Source: Gordonia asplenii (GTDB lineage Bacteria > Actinomycetota > Actinomycetes > Mycobacteriales > Mycobacteriaceae). Taken from it: a stretch of DNA of 64,000 nt. The first letter of the stretch is position 1. Every line of letters begins with the position of its first letter. Shown here piece by piece: positions 35,730-43,707 of the stretch. The notes under the pieces are model-generated. The model made no database searches. It had not been told where the DNA came from and saw only the letters and a program-made list of their open reading frames with translations. The position numbers were made by a program, and so were the translations under genes. Location: NCBI RefSeq assembly GCF_012933505.1, contig NZ_JABBNB010000012.1, positions 1 to 64,000 on the forward strand, written 5' to 3'.

Positions 35730-36886
35730 CCTATCTCCCGGAATCCGAAGAGCGTGTGGCGCTGCGCGAGTCGGTCGCCGCATTCGCCGCGAAATACGGC
35801 CGCGACTATTTCGCCGAGTGTGCGCGAACAGGTCGCAAGACCGAGGAAATGTGGCTGGAGGCAGGCAAACTCGGCTTCATCGGCGTCAACCTGCCCGAGG
35901 AATACGGTGGCGGCGGCGCGGGCATGTACGAGCTCGCGATCGTGATGGAAGAGATCGCGGCGGCCGGCACCGGACTGCTGATGCTCGTGGTCTCACCGGC
36001 CATCTGCGGCAACGTGATTGCTCGCTTCGGTACCGACGAACAGAAGCAGGCTTGGCTGCCGGGATTGGCCGACGGCACCAAGACGATGGCCTTCGGCATC
36101 ACCGAGCCCGACGCCGGATCGAACTCACACCAGATCACCACCACTGCTCGCCGTGATGGATCGGACTGGATTCTCAACGGGCGCAAGGTCTTCATCTCCG
36201 GCGTCGACCAGGCCGACGCCGTGCTGATCGTCGGGCGTACCGAGGACGCCAAGACCGGCAAGCTCAAGCCCGCGCTGTTCATCGTGCCGACCGACGCCGA
36301 GAACTTCGAGTACAAGCAGATCGAGATGGAACTGCTCAATCCGGAGAAGCAGTTTCAGCTGTTCCTCGACGATGTGCGGCTGCCTGCCGAAGCGCTCGTC
36401 GGGTCCGAGGACGCGGCGCTCTCGCAACTGTTCGCCGGACTCAACCCGGAACGAATCATGGCCGCCGCGTCGGCGGTGGGCATGGCGCGGTACGCGCTGG
36501 GCAAGGGCGTCGAGTATGTGTCGGATCGCACCGTGTGGAAGGTGCCGATCGGTGCCCACCAAGCAATCGCACATCCTTTCGCGCAGGGCAAGATTCAGCT
36601 GGAGATGGCGAAACTGATGATGCAGAAGGCGGCGTCGCTCTACGACGCCGGCGACGACTGGGGCGCCGCGGAACCGGCGAACATGGCGAAGTACGCGGCG
36701 GCCGAAGCTGCCGTGGCGATCGTCGATCACGCTGTACATTCGTTGGGCGGCAACGGATTGACCACCGAATACGGGCTGGCTCCGCTGCTGAGCCTGGCGC
36801 GGATCGCGCGGGTGGCGCCGGTCAGCAAGGAGATGATCCTCAACTTCGTGTCGCAGACCAGCCTCGGCCTGCCGAAGTCGTACTGA
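35726..36886 (+). CDS. Acyl-CoA dehydrogenase (FadE12-like)
   Basis: A 386-residue acyl-CoA dehydrogenase. MAFGITEPDAGSNSHQITTT is the FAD-binding signature, NGRKVFISGVDQAD follows, and SLGGNGLTTEYGLAPLL lies near the C-terminus. As in the other dehydrogenase of this operon, no YEGT glutamate is seen at the usual place. ATG overlaps the carboxylase alpha stop (ATGA). Position equals Rv0972c. Two dehydrogenases around one carboxylase suggest two desaturations, before and after carboxylation or on different substrates. Confidence 0.87.
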   Translation: MTYLPESEERVALRESVAAFAAKYGRDYFAECARTGRKTEEMWLEAGKLGFIGVNLPEEYGGGGAGMYELAIVMEEIAAAGTGLLMLVVSPAICGNVIARFGTDEQKQAWLPGLADGTKTMAFGITEPDAGSNSHQITTTARRDGSDWILNGRKVFISGVDQADAVLIVGRTEDAKTGKLKPALFIVPTDAENFEYKQIEMELLNPEKQFQLFLDDVRLPAEALVGSEDAALSQLFAGLNPERIMAAASAVGMARYALGKGVEYVSDRTVWKVPIGAHQAIAHPFAQGKIQLEMAKLMMQKAASLYDAGDDWGAAEPANMAKYAAAEAAVAIVDHAVHSLGGNGLTTEYGLAPLLSLARIARVAPVSKEMILNFVSQTSLGLPKSY

Positions 36887-36895
36887 GGGTGATCG

Positions 36896-37687
36896 ATGTC
36901 TGACGAATTGGTGCACACCGAGATCGACGCTGGTATCGCGACGCTGACCCTGGATTCGCCGTCGAATCGCAACGCGCTGAGCGGGGCGCTGGTGAGCCAG
37001 CTGATCGCGGCGCTGACCGCCGCTCGCGACGACGCGGATGTGCGCGCGGTGAAGCTCACCCATACCGGTGGAACCTTCTGTGCCGGTGCGGATTTGAGTG
37101 AGGCACTCACGCGCGGCCTCAGTCCGGAAGAGGCGACGGCCGAGGGCGCGTCGGCGATGAACGCGATGATGCGCACGATTCTCGAGTCGCCCAAGCCGGT
37201 GATCGTCGTCGTCAACGGGCATGTGCGCGCGGGTGGCTTCGGGCTGCTCGGTGCGGCCGACATGGTGGTCGCGGGCCCGGCGTCGACCTTCGCGTTGACC
37301 GAGGCGAGGCTCGGGCTGGCGCCTTCGATGATCTCAATCGTCTTGCTACCCAAGATGACCGCGCGTTCGGTAGGACGCTACTTCCTCACCGGCGAGAAGT
37401 TCGGCGCGACGGAAGCGGAACGCATGGGTCTTATCACGGTGGCGGCGGGGACCGCCGACGAGGTGGGACCCATCACCGCGGAGATTCTCGACGGGATCCG
37501 CAAGGCGTCGCCACAGGGGCTGGCGGTGTCGAAGTCGCTGACGACGGCGGCGATTCTCGCCGACTTCGACCGGCAGGCCGCCGAGCGTGCGGCCGAGTCG
37601 GCGGGCCTGTTCGGCACCGACGAGGCACGCGAAGGCATGACCGCATTCTTCGAAAAGCGCAGGCCCCGTTGGGATGTCAGCGCATGA
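36896..37687 (+). CDS. Enoyl-CoA hydratase/isomerase family (EchA7-like)
   Basis: A 263-residue crotonase-fold protein. GGTFCAGADLSEA forms the first oxyanion loop; the second reads VRAGGFGLLGAADM, with no Glu at the position of the first catalytic glutamate, while LTEARLGLAPS keeps the second. That pattern is common in the EchA7 and methylglutaconyl-CoA hydratase-like branches. It probably hydrates the carboxylated enoyl-CoA. Last gene of the operon (Rv0971c position). Its last codons (PRWDVSA) lie in unit 0 of a 45-bp repeat array that continues past the stop. Confidence 0.86.
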   Translation: MSDELVHTEIDAGIATLTLDSPSNRNALSGALVSQLIAALTAARDDADVRAVKLTHTGGTFCAGADLSEALTRGLSPEEATAEGASAMNAMMRTILESPKPVIVVVNGHVRAGGFGLLGAADMVVAGPASTFALTEARLGLAPSMISIVLLPKMTARSVGRYFLTGEKFGATEAERMGLITVAAGTADEVGPITAEILDGIRKASPQGLAVSKSLTTAAILADFDRQAAERAAESAGLFGTDEAREGMTAFFEKRRPRWDVSA

Positions 37688-37850
37688 GTGCGGTCCAACT
37701 GGTTGAGGCTCGGTTGGGATGTCGGCGGGAGGGTTCGGTCCAGCCGGTTGAGGTTCCGTTGGGATGTCAGCGCGAGGGTTCGGTCCAGCCGGTTGAGGCT
37801 CCGTTGGGATGTCGGCGGGAGGATTCGGTCCCGCTGGTTGAGCCGGGCGG
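37661..37850. repeat. 45-bp tandem repeat overlapping the enoyl-CoA hydratase 3' end
   Basis: Three adjacent 45-bp units lie at 37701-37745, 37746-37790 and 37791-37835, each starting GGTTGAGG and containing GTTGGGATGTC and TTCGGTC. A diverged partial unit (37661-37700) overlaps the last codons and stop of the hydratase gene, and GGTTGAG restarts at 37836. As 45 is a multiple of three, a frame stays open through it (about 86 codons with a 15-residue repeat), but I do not believe it is a gene. Confidence 0.8.
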
Positions 37851-37878
37851 AGCGCTAGCGAAGTCCGTGTCGAAACCC
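37836..37878. repeat. Dispersed intergenic element, GGTTGAGCCGGGCGG...CGAAACCC type
   Basis: GGTTGAGCCGGGCGGAGCGC followed by TAGCGAAGTCCGTGTCGAAACC is a sequence type found between genes in Gordonia, Rhodococcus and mycobacteria, from memory. It abuts the 45-bp array, sharing the GGTTGAG start. GAGCGCTAGC in its middle is a partial palindrome. Confidence 0.5.
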
Positions 37879-37925
37879 CACAACCCGACGAGCGCAGACT
37901 CGCCATCGGCTGCCGGACGCCGCAA

Positions 37926-38525
37926 ATGACCGCCACTCGTGAACCTCAGCAGGACCGCTCGCGTGTGACGCGTGAGCGCCTGCTGGCGTCGACGATCGAG
38001 ATGCTCGCCGGAAAGGGTTGGGCCGCAACGACGGTCGCTGCGGTGGCCGAGGCGGCGGGCGTATCTCGCGGTGCAGCCCAGCATCATTTCCCGACCCGGG
38101 AATCGTTGATCACCGCAGCGCTCGACGCGCTCTTCGAGCAATTGACTGTCAGTATCGGGGCGTCGATGGAGGAGTTGCCCCCCGGACCCGACCGCATCGA
38201 TGCGGTCGTGAATCGCGCGGTGGACATCTACACCGGTGTGCAGTTCAAGGCAGCGCTGCAGGTGTGGGCCGCGGCGGCGTCGGATCCCGTTCTGCGCGAA
38301 CTGATTCTGCCGCGCGAGTTCAAGTTCGCGAGGGCGGCGCACCGACTGACCGTGGCCGGGTTGGACCCGACCGGCACGAATCAGAAGGCCTACAACCTGG
38401 CCCAGGCGACACTTGACCTCGCACGCGGGCTCGGGCTGGCCGACACACTGTCGGACGATTCGCGGCGTCGAGCGCAGGTGGTGGCGACGTGGTGTGAGCA
38501 GGTGAAGTTGGGGCTGGGGGAGTAG
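37926..38525 (+). CDS. TetR/AcrR family regulator
   Basis: A 199-residue TetR-type protein. The helix-turn-helix is VAAVAEAAGVSRGAAQHHFPT (two blocks, about residues 37-57), and the helical C-terminal domain contains FKAALQVWAAAASDPVLR, like many TetR_C ligand domains. It follows the acyl-CoA catabolic operon by 238 bp of repeat DNA on the same strand and is the second TetR candidate for its control. Weak Shine-Dalgarno. Confidence 0.85.
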   Translation: MTATREPQQDRSRVTRERLLASTIEMLAGKGWAATTVAAVAEAAGVSRGAAQHHFPTRESLITAALDALFEQLTVSIGASMEELPPGPDRIDAVVNRAVDIYTGVQFKAALQVWAAAASDPVLRELILPREFKFARAAHRLTVAGLDPTGTNQKAYNLAQATLDLARGLGLADTLSDDSRRRAQVVATWCEQVKLGLGE

Positions 38526-38546
38526 GTGGTCGGAATGTGGCCCGAA

Positions 38547-39233
38547 CTATCTGCGCCGCAACACGATCAAGCTGTCCGTCCGGTCCACGACCTGGCCTTC
38601 GGGCCGGCCGATCGTGATGTCGATCAGGTCTTTGCGCTCCAGGCTCCAGTCGTCACCGAGGTTCAACTCGGCGAGCACCTCGTCGACCGACGGGAACGTG
38701 AAGTCGTCGGGTGCTTCGGAATTCCAGTGCGGCACACCGTCGTGGCCTATGACGATCAGCGCGCCGCCCGGGTTGACGGCCGCGGCCGCCTTGCTCAGAA
38801 TGCTCGCACGACCGAGTTCGACCGGTGAGTGCAAGTAGCTACTGGCGATGAGATCCCAACTGCCACTGGGGAAGTCGTCGTCGAGGTTGATCTGCGTCCA
38901 GGTGATCTGCCCGTCGACGCCTGCGGCCTGGGCCGCGTCGCGGCCGTGTGCGAGAGCCGCCGCGGAGATGTCGACGGCTGTCACCGTCAGGCCTTGCTGC
39001 GCGAGGTAGACGGCGTCGGCGCCTGACCCGCACCCGAGGTCGGCGGCGGTGGTACCGGTGAAGTCGCTCAGCGACGACAATGCGTTGACCAACACCTCGT
39101 TCGGGTTGCCCGTCCACGGATGGGTGTCGGTGGAGTAGAAGTCCTCCCAGAATTCCGACGGAGTCGCGTCACCCGGGTCGTGCGGATTGGGCGCTGCGTG
39201 TTGGTGCTGATGGTGGCGGTGCTCGGATGACAC
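38547..39233 (-). CDS. Class I SAM methyltransferase with His-rich N-terminus (thiopurine/tellurite-type)
   Basis: A 228-residue methyltransferase. Motif I is AADLGCGSGADAVYLAQQG, followed by TAVDISAAAL; FWEDFYSTDTHPWTGNPNEVL before it is typical of the TehB/TPMT-like group. I chose GTG 39233, which has AGGAG eight bases upstream, over the ATG at 39266. That leaves an N-terminus SSEHRHHQHQHAAPNPH with seven His in 15 residues, a possible metal-binding tail. Substrate unknown; detoxification of a metalloid or thiol is a family-based guess. Divergent from the ammonium transporter. Confidence 0.8.
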   Translation of the reverse strand: MSSEHRHHQHQHAAPNPHDPGDATPSEFWEDFYSTDTHPWTGNPNEVLVNALSSLSDFTGTTAADLGCGSGADAVYLAQQGLTVTAVDISAAALAHGRDAAQAAGVDGQITWTQINLDDDFPSGSWDLIASSYLHSPVELGRASILSKAAAAVNPGGALIVIGHDGVPHWNSEAPDDFTFPSVDEVLAELNLGDDWSLERKDLIDITIGRPEGQVVDRTDSLIVLRRR

Positions 39234-39460
39234 GGCTTCACTCCTGTTAGCGACATGACTGGACACCTTCTATTGAACCGATGTCGAGCGTGATGCGCAA
39301 TTATGTTTGCGTAATTGGCAAGAATCGTTCATGTGACGTTGCCGCGTCGGCGGCGTCGACCAAGTTCGCGATTCCGGCGTTAGAAGGTGCGCACTCAAGA
39401 GGTCCGTGCCGCAGCCGTTAGAATTTTCGACGCTCGACTGTCGATAGGGGTGCTCAGACA

Positions 39461-40786
39461 ATGTTTCCGACTATTGGTTCGCCGAACGGCGCCGACACCG
39501 CATGGATGTTGGCCGCGTTCGCGCTGGTGCTGCTGATGACTCCTGCGCTGGCTCTCTTCTACGGCGGCATGGTGCGCTCGAAGAGCGTGCTGAACATGAT
39601 GATGATGTGCTTGTCCGCCATTCCGATCGTGTGGATCGTGTGGTTGGTATTCGGCTACTCGCTGGCCTTCGGCGCCGACGAGGGCGGCCTGATCGGCAAT
39701 CCGCTCACGTTTGCCGGCCTGCACGGCCTGTTCGGTGACTATGGTGCGGCCGGGGCCGACACCTTCCACATGCCGTTGGTCGGCACGATCCCCGCACTGC
39801 TCTTCGTCGCGTTCCAGGGTGCATTCGCGATGGTCACCGTCGCGCTGATCGCGGGCGCCGTCGCCGACCGCATGCGATTCATCTCGTGGCTGCTCTTCGC
39901 CGGCCTGTGGGCCACGCTGGTCTACATCCCGGTGGCGCACTGGGTGTTCAGTGCGCCCGGGGTCACCAGCCAGAACGGCGGCTGGATCGTGTCGCATCTC
40001 AAGGCCATCGACTTCGCGGGCGGTACCGTCGTCGAAATCAACTCGGGTGCTTCGGCATTGGTGGTGGCGCTGCTGATCGGGCGGCGTGCGGGCTGGCCGA
40101 AGGATCCGATGCGACCGCACAATCTGCCCTTCGTCATGCTCGGCGCCGGCCTGCTGTGGTTCGGTTGGTTCGGATTCAACGCCGGCTCGACGCTGGCGGC
40201 CAACGGGGCAGCCGCGCTGATCACGGTGAATACCCTTGGCGCAGGGGCGATGTCGATGGTGGCGTGGCTCGTCGTCGAGAAGGTTCGGCACGGACGACCG
40301 ACGTCGTTCGGTGCGGCGTCCGGTGTGGTCGCGGGTCTGGTGGCCATCACGCCGTCGTGTTCGTCGGTGACTCCGATCGGCGCGCTCGCGGTCGGCGCGG
40401 CAGCTGGCGCGCTGAGCTCGTACGCCATCGAACTGAAATACCGCTGGCGCTACGACGATTCGCTCGACGTCGTGGGTGTGCACTTCGTCAGCGGCGTCGT
40501 CGGGACGCTGATGATCGGACTGGTCGCGAGCTCGTCGGCACCGGCAGGCGTCGACGGCCTGTTCTACGGCGGTGGTTTCGATCAGCTATGGCGCCAGGCC
40601 ATCGCCGTGATCGTCGTGATGGCCTACGCGGCCGGCGTCACCGCAATCATCGGGCTGGCGCTCAAGTACACGATCGGACTGCGAGCCGACCGTCAACACG
40701 AGATGGACGGCATCGACGACGGGCAGCACGCCGAGACCGCCTACGACTTCCACACCCCGCGCGGCGGTCGCGTCGACGTTCGCTGA
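39461..40786 (+). CDS. amt: Ammonium transporter, Amt/MEP family
   Basis: A 441-residue integral membrane protein with about 11 helices. WMLAAFALVLLMTPALALFYGGMVR opens it in two blocks, and the twin pore histidines lie in the VPVAHWVFSAPG-like block (here IPVAHWVF) and in VVGVHFVSGVVGT. It conducts ammonia/ammonium in a trimer. The C-terminus ends in a short polar tail after YTIGLRADRQHE. AGGGG precedes the ATG. No glnB or glnD follows, unlike many actinobacterial amt loci; a nine-copy repeat tract follows instead. Confidence 0.92.
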   Translation: MFPTIGSPNGADTAWMLAAFALVLLMTPALALFYGGMVRSKSVLNMMMMCLSAIPIVWIVWLVFGYSLAFGADEGGLIGNPLTFAGLHGLFGDYGAAGADTFHMPLVGTIPALLFVAFQGAFAMVTVALIAGAVADRMRFISWLLFAGLWATLVYIPVAHWVFSAPGVTSQNGGWIVSHLKAIDFAGGTVVEINSGASALVVALLIGRRAGWPKDPMRPHNLPFVMLGAGLLWFGWFGFNAGSTLAANGAAALITVNTLGAGAMSMVAWLVVEKVRHGRPTSFGAASGVVAGLVAITPSCSSVTPIGALAVGAAAGALSSYAIELKYRWRYDDSLDVVGVHFVSGVVGTLMIGLVASSSAPAGVDGLFYGGGFDQLWRQAIAVIVVMAYAAGVTAIIGLALKYTIGLRADRQHEMDGIDDGQHAETAYDFHTPRGGRVDVR

Positions 40787-40830
40787 TAAGTCAGCATCGC
40801 GTCGTACTCGGGGGACGTAGGGCGCGGGGC

Positions 40831-41300
40831 AGATTGCAGTCGGGTACGTCGGGCGCGGCGGGGGGAATGTCACCTCGGTCGGCGTCAGATGGCAGATTGC
40901 AATCGGCCAGTGCGCGGGGCAGATTGCAGTCGGGTACGTCAGGTGCGCCGAGGGGAATGTCACCTCGGGTGGCGTCAGATGGCAGATTGCAGTCGGCCAC
41001 GTGAGGCGCGGCGGGGGACCGGCTCGGGCGTCGACGACGGTGCAGATTGCATTCAGCCATGTCAGGCGCGGCGGGGGAAATGTCACCTCGGGTGGCGCTA
41101 GATGGCAGATTGCAATCGGCCACGTCAGTGCGGCGAGGGGAGCGGCTCCGGCGTCGACGATGGTGCAGATTGCATTCGGCCACGTCAGGCGTCGCGAGGG
41201 GAATGTCACCTCGGTCGGCGTCAGATTGCATTCGGCCACCTCACGCGTGCCGAGGGAAATGTCACCTCGGGCGGCAACCACACAGCAGATTGCAATCGAC
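40831..41300. repeat. Nine-copy AGATTGCA(A/G/T)TCGG tandem tract
   Basis: AGATTGCA occurs at 40831, 40894, 40921, 40984, 41044, 41107, 41167, 41223 and 41287, so successive distances are 63, 27, 63, 60, 63, 60, 56 and 64. Between copies lie GGCCACGTCAGGCGCGGCG-type and GGGAATGTCACCTCGG blocks; two copies replace the latter with CGTCGACGA(C/T)GGTGC. The 640 bp between amt and the DHFR-like gene hold nothing else I can identify. Frames here are open on both strands because the unit lacks stops. Confidence 0.85.
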
Positions 41301-41426
41301 CTACCGGCCCGACGATCTCAGCGCATCCGACGGAATGCGTTTCGCCGACGGCCCGTCGGGTCGCGATGAGTTTCGGCGACGACGCCGGTCAGTACCGGTG
41401 ATCAGCAGCCGTCGGAAGGAAACATC

Positions 41427-41969
41427 ATGTCCCGCAAAGTCACCGCCCACCTCTTCAACTCGATCAACGGCGTCGTCGAATCGCCCGACCAATGGCAGTT
41501 CGACCGGTTCGGCGCCGAGGAGGGTGCGCTGATGGGCGCGTCCATCGCCGGGGTGACGGACGTCGTCATCGGCCGCAAACTGTGGGACGAGTGGTCGCAG
41601 TACTGGCCCGGCAACGACGATCCGTTCGCCGCGTTCATCAACCCGGTTCGCAAGCATGTCGTGTCGTCGACGCTGCGCGGAGAGCTGGACTGGAACAGCG
41701 TCGGCATCGACGGCGACCCGGTGGACTACGTGAAAGCCTTGCGCGACAACGGATCCGACGGCGACATTGCCGTCACCGGCGGCATCGACACGGTGCGGAG
41801 TCTGTTCCTCGGCGGGGTCGTCGACGCGCTTACGCTGACGACGCACCCGGTGGTCGGCGTCGGACGCCGGCTGTTCGACGAAACGGTACCCATCACACGC
41901 CTGAACCTCATCGATTCGACGGTGACGTCGTCGGGAAATGCGGTGCTCACGTACTCGTTACGCGACTGA
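41427..41969 (+). CDS. Dihydrofolate reductase/RibD C-terminal family protein
   Basis: A 180-residue RibD_C/DHFR-like reductase. KVTAHLFNSINGVVESPDQW begins the fold, TDVVIGRKLWDEW follows and DGDIAVTGGIDTVRSLF is the NADPH-binding loop with the GG pair. This group is widespread in actinobacteria; substrates are unknown and few members are true DHFRs. AAGGAAAC lies just before the ATG. Two hairpins follow between it and the convergent aldehyde dehydrogenase gene. Confidence 0.85.
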   Translation: MSRKVTAHLFNSINGVVESPDQWQFDRFGAEEGALMGASIAGVTDVVIGRKLWDEWSQYWPGNDDPFAAFINPVRKHVVSSTLRGELDWNSVGIDGDPVDYVKALRDNGSDGDIAVTGGIDTVRSLFLGGVVDALTLTTHPVVGVGRRLFDETVPITRLNLIDSTVTSSGNAVLTYSLRD

Positions 41970-42013
41970 GCACCGCGACGACGAGATGCCTCCGCATAGC
42001 GTGCGGGTAGAGC

Positions 42014-42053
42014 CCCGCGGATCCAGGGAGCGGGGGTCTCCTGGATCCGCGGG
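42014..42053. terminator. Strong hairpin between convergent genes
   Basis: CCCGCGGATCCAGG at 42014-42027 and its exact reverse complement at 42040-42053 form a 14-bp stem with a 12-nt loop. No T-tract follows on either strand. It lies 45 bp after the DHFR-like stop, so it is probably a bidirectional terminator or RNA-stabilising hairpin. Confidence 0.6.
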
Positions 42054-42061
42054 AGAATGGG

Positions 42062-42097
42062 GCCGTCGAGGCGCAGTGCCATCATTACCTCGACGGC
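42062..42097. terminator. Second hairpin between convergent genes
   Basis: GCCGTCGAGG at 42062-42071 and CCTCGACGGC at 42088-42097 are exact reverse complements with a 16-nt loop. It stands 8 bp after the hairpin ending at 42053 and 74 bp before the end of the minus-strand aldehyde dehydrogenase gene; a terminator for that gene is likely. Confidence 0.55.
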
Positions 42098-42170
42098 TCA
42101 CCCGGCGCGAGAAGGACGGCTGCCTTCGTCGTCGTTCTGTGCCAGTGAAATCGGTTGTGCGAGTGAGCGA

Positions 42171-43670
42171 TTACAGTGCGATGTTGACCGACTTGACCTG
42201 TGTGTACAGATCGACGGCCGAGTTGCCGAGTTCGCGGCCCCAACCGGACTGCTTGAATCCGCCGAATGGCAGCGCCGTATCGAAGCCGTTGTACTGATTG
42301 ACCCACACCGACCCCGCCTTCACGGCGCGCGCCGTGCGATGAGCCTTCGAGATGTCCTTGGTCCAAATGCCTGCTGCCAGACCGTAAATCGAGTTGTTGG
42401 CCGCCTTGGTGACGTCCTCTTCACCGTCGAAGGGAAGCGCCGCGACCACGGGACCGAAGATCTCCTCTTCGACGATGGAGAACTCCGGCCTCACGTCGAC
42501 GAACACCGTCGGCTCGACGAAGAATCCCTCACTGCCCCAACGAGTTCCGCCGGTAAGTGCGCGAGCACCGTCGGCCAGGCCCTGCTGGATGTAGCTGTTC
42601 ACGCGATCGAACTGCTCCTGCGAGACCAGCGGACCCAGTTCCGTCGCCGGGTCGAGGCCCGGTCCCATCTTCGCCTTCGACGCCGCGTCGGCGACGGCAG
42701 CGGTGAACTCCTCGAAAATCGGGCGCTCGACGAACAGTCGGGTGCCGGCGACGCAGCACTGGCCGTGGTTGAACATCCACGCGGCGACCGAACCGGCGAC
42801 GGCCGATTCGATATCGGCGTCGGCGTAGACGATATTGGGGCTCTTGCCGCCCAATTCCAGCGACACCTTCTTCAAGTTGCCCTTCGCGGCGTCCACGATG
42901 AGCTTGCCGACCTCGGTCGACCCGGTGAACGCAACTTTGTCGACATCCAGGTGCGACGCCAACGCCGCGCCCGCGTCGCCGAAGCCGGGAACGATGTTCA
43001 CCACACCCGGCGGGAAGCCGGCCTCCTCGAACAACTCACCGAGCATCAGAGCCGAAAGTGGTGTCTGCTCAGCAGGTTTCAGCACGACGGTATTACCGGC
43101 GGCCAACGCGGGAGCGATCTTCCAGGTCGCCATCAGGATCGGGAAGTTCCACGGCACGATCTGTCCGCAGACACCGACCGGTTCCCGCAGGGTGTACGCG
43201 TGGAACTGTCCACCCGGCGCAAACGGCATCGATACGTTGACGCTGTCGCCGTTGATCTTGGTCGCCAGTCCGGCGTTGTACCGGAACACATCCGCCGACC
43301 AGCCGACGTCGACTGCAGTCGCGATCGTGGCAGCCTTACCGTTGTCCAGCGCTTCCAGCTGGCCGAACACCTCAGCTCGCTCACTGAGCAGATCGCCGAT
43401 CTTCCAGATCAGCCGCTCCCGCTCATTCGGCTTCATCCGTGCCCACGGGCCGTCCTCGAACGCGATCCGAGCAGCCCGCACCGCCTTGTCGATGTCCGCC
43501 GCCTCGCCGTGCGCGACGCCGGTGATGCGCTGCCCGTTCGACGGGTCATACGTATCGAAGGTACGGCCCGACTCGGCATCGACCCAGGCACCGCCGATCA
43601 ACATCTTGCGATCGCGAGAAATGAAGTCACGTACAGCGGGAAGCAGAACCGCGTCGGCGGTAACAGTCAT
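42171..43670 (-). CDS. NAD-dependent aldehyde dehydrogenase
   Basis: A 499-residue aldehyde dehydrogenase of the ALDH1/betaine-aldehyde-like type. VPWNFPILMATWKIAPAL, FTGSTEVG, LELGGKSPNIV with the general-base Glu, and HGQCCVAGTR with the nucleophilic Cys are present; the C-terminus FGGFKQSGWGRELG is standard. I chose ATG 43670, which has GGAGGG six bases upstream; the frame from 43682 would start on TTG. A 29-bp palindrome lies 38 bp upstream. Divergent from an AraC-type regulator. Substrate unknown. Confidence 0.9.
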   Translation of the reverse strand: MTVTADAVLLPAVRDFISRDRKMLIGGAWVDAESGRTFDTYDPSNGQRITGVAHGEAADIDKAVRAARIAFEDGPWARMKPNERERLIWKIGDLLSERAEVFGQLEALDNGKAATIATAVDVGWSADVFRYNAGLATKINGDSVNVSMPFAPGGQFHAYTLREPVGVCGQIVPWNFPILMATWKIAPALAAGNTVVLKPAEQTPLSALMLGELFEEAGFPPGVVNIVPGFGDAGAALASHLDVDKVAFTGSTEVGKLIVDAAKGNLKKVSLELGGKSPNIVYADADIESAVAGSVAAWMFNHGQCCVAGTRLFVERPIFEEFTAAVADAASKAKMGPGLDPATELGPLVSQEQFDRVNSYIQQGLADGARALTGGTRWGSEGFFVEPTVFVDVRPEFSIVEEEIFGPVVAALPFDGEEDVTKAANNSIYGLAAGIWTKDISKAHRTARAVKAGSVWVNQYNGFDTALPFGGFKQSGWGRELGNSAVDLYTQVKSVNIAL

Positions 43671-43707
43671 GATGCCCTCCAAGCAGGTCGATGGTTACTG
43701 ACGAATG

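Noticed and set aside
28406..37687. Leucine (liu) degradation operon
   Set aside because: AtuA and gene order fit Rv0976c-Rv0971c better, and HMG-CoA lyase is missing; the carboxylase substrate is left open.
37669..37929. 86-codon plus-strand frame
   Set aside because: It consists of the 45-bp repeat read as 15-residue units; treated as repeat DNA.
40831..41300. CRISPR array
   Set aside because: Spacing alternates between 27 and ~63 bp, the intervening sequence is itself repeated rather than unique, and no cas gene is near.
40586..41369. Open frames across the AGATTGCA tract, up to 231 codons
   Set aside because: They follow the tandem DNA repeat or run antisense into amt, with no family character.
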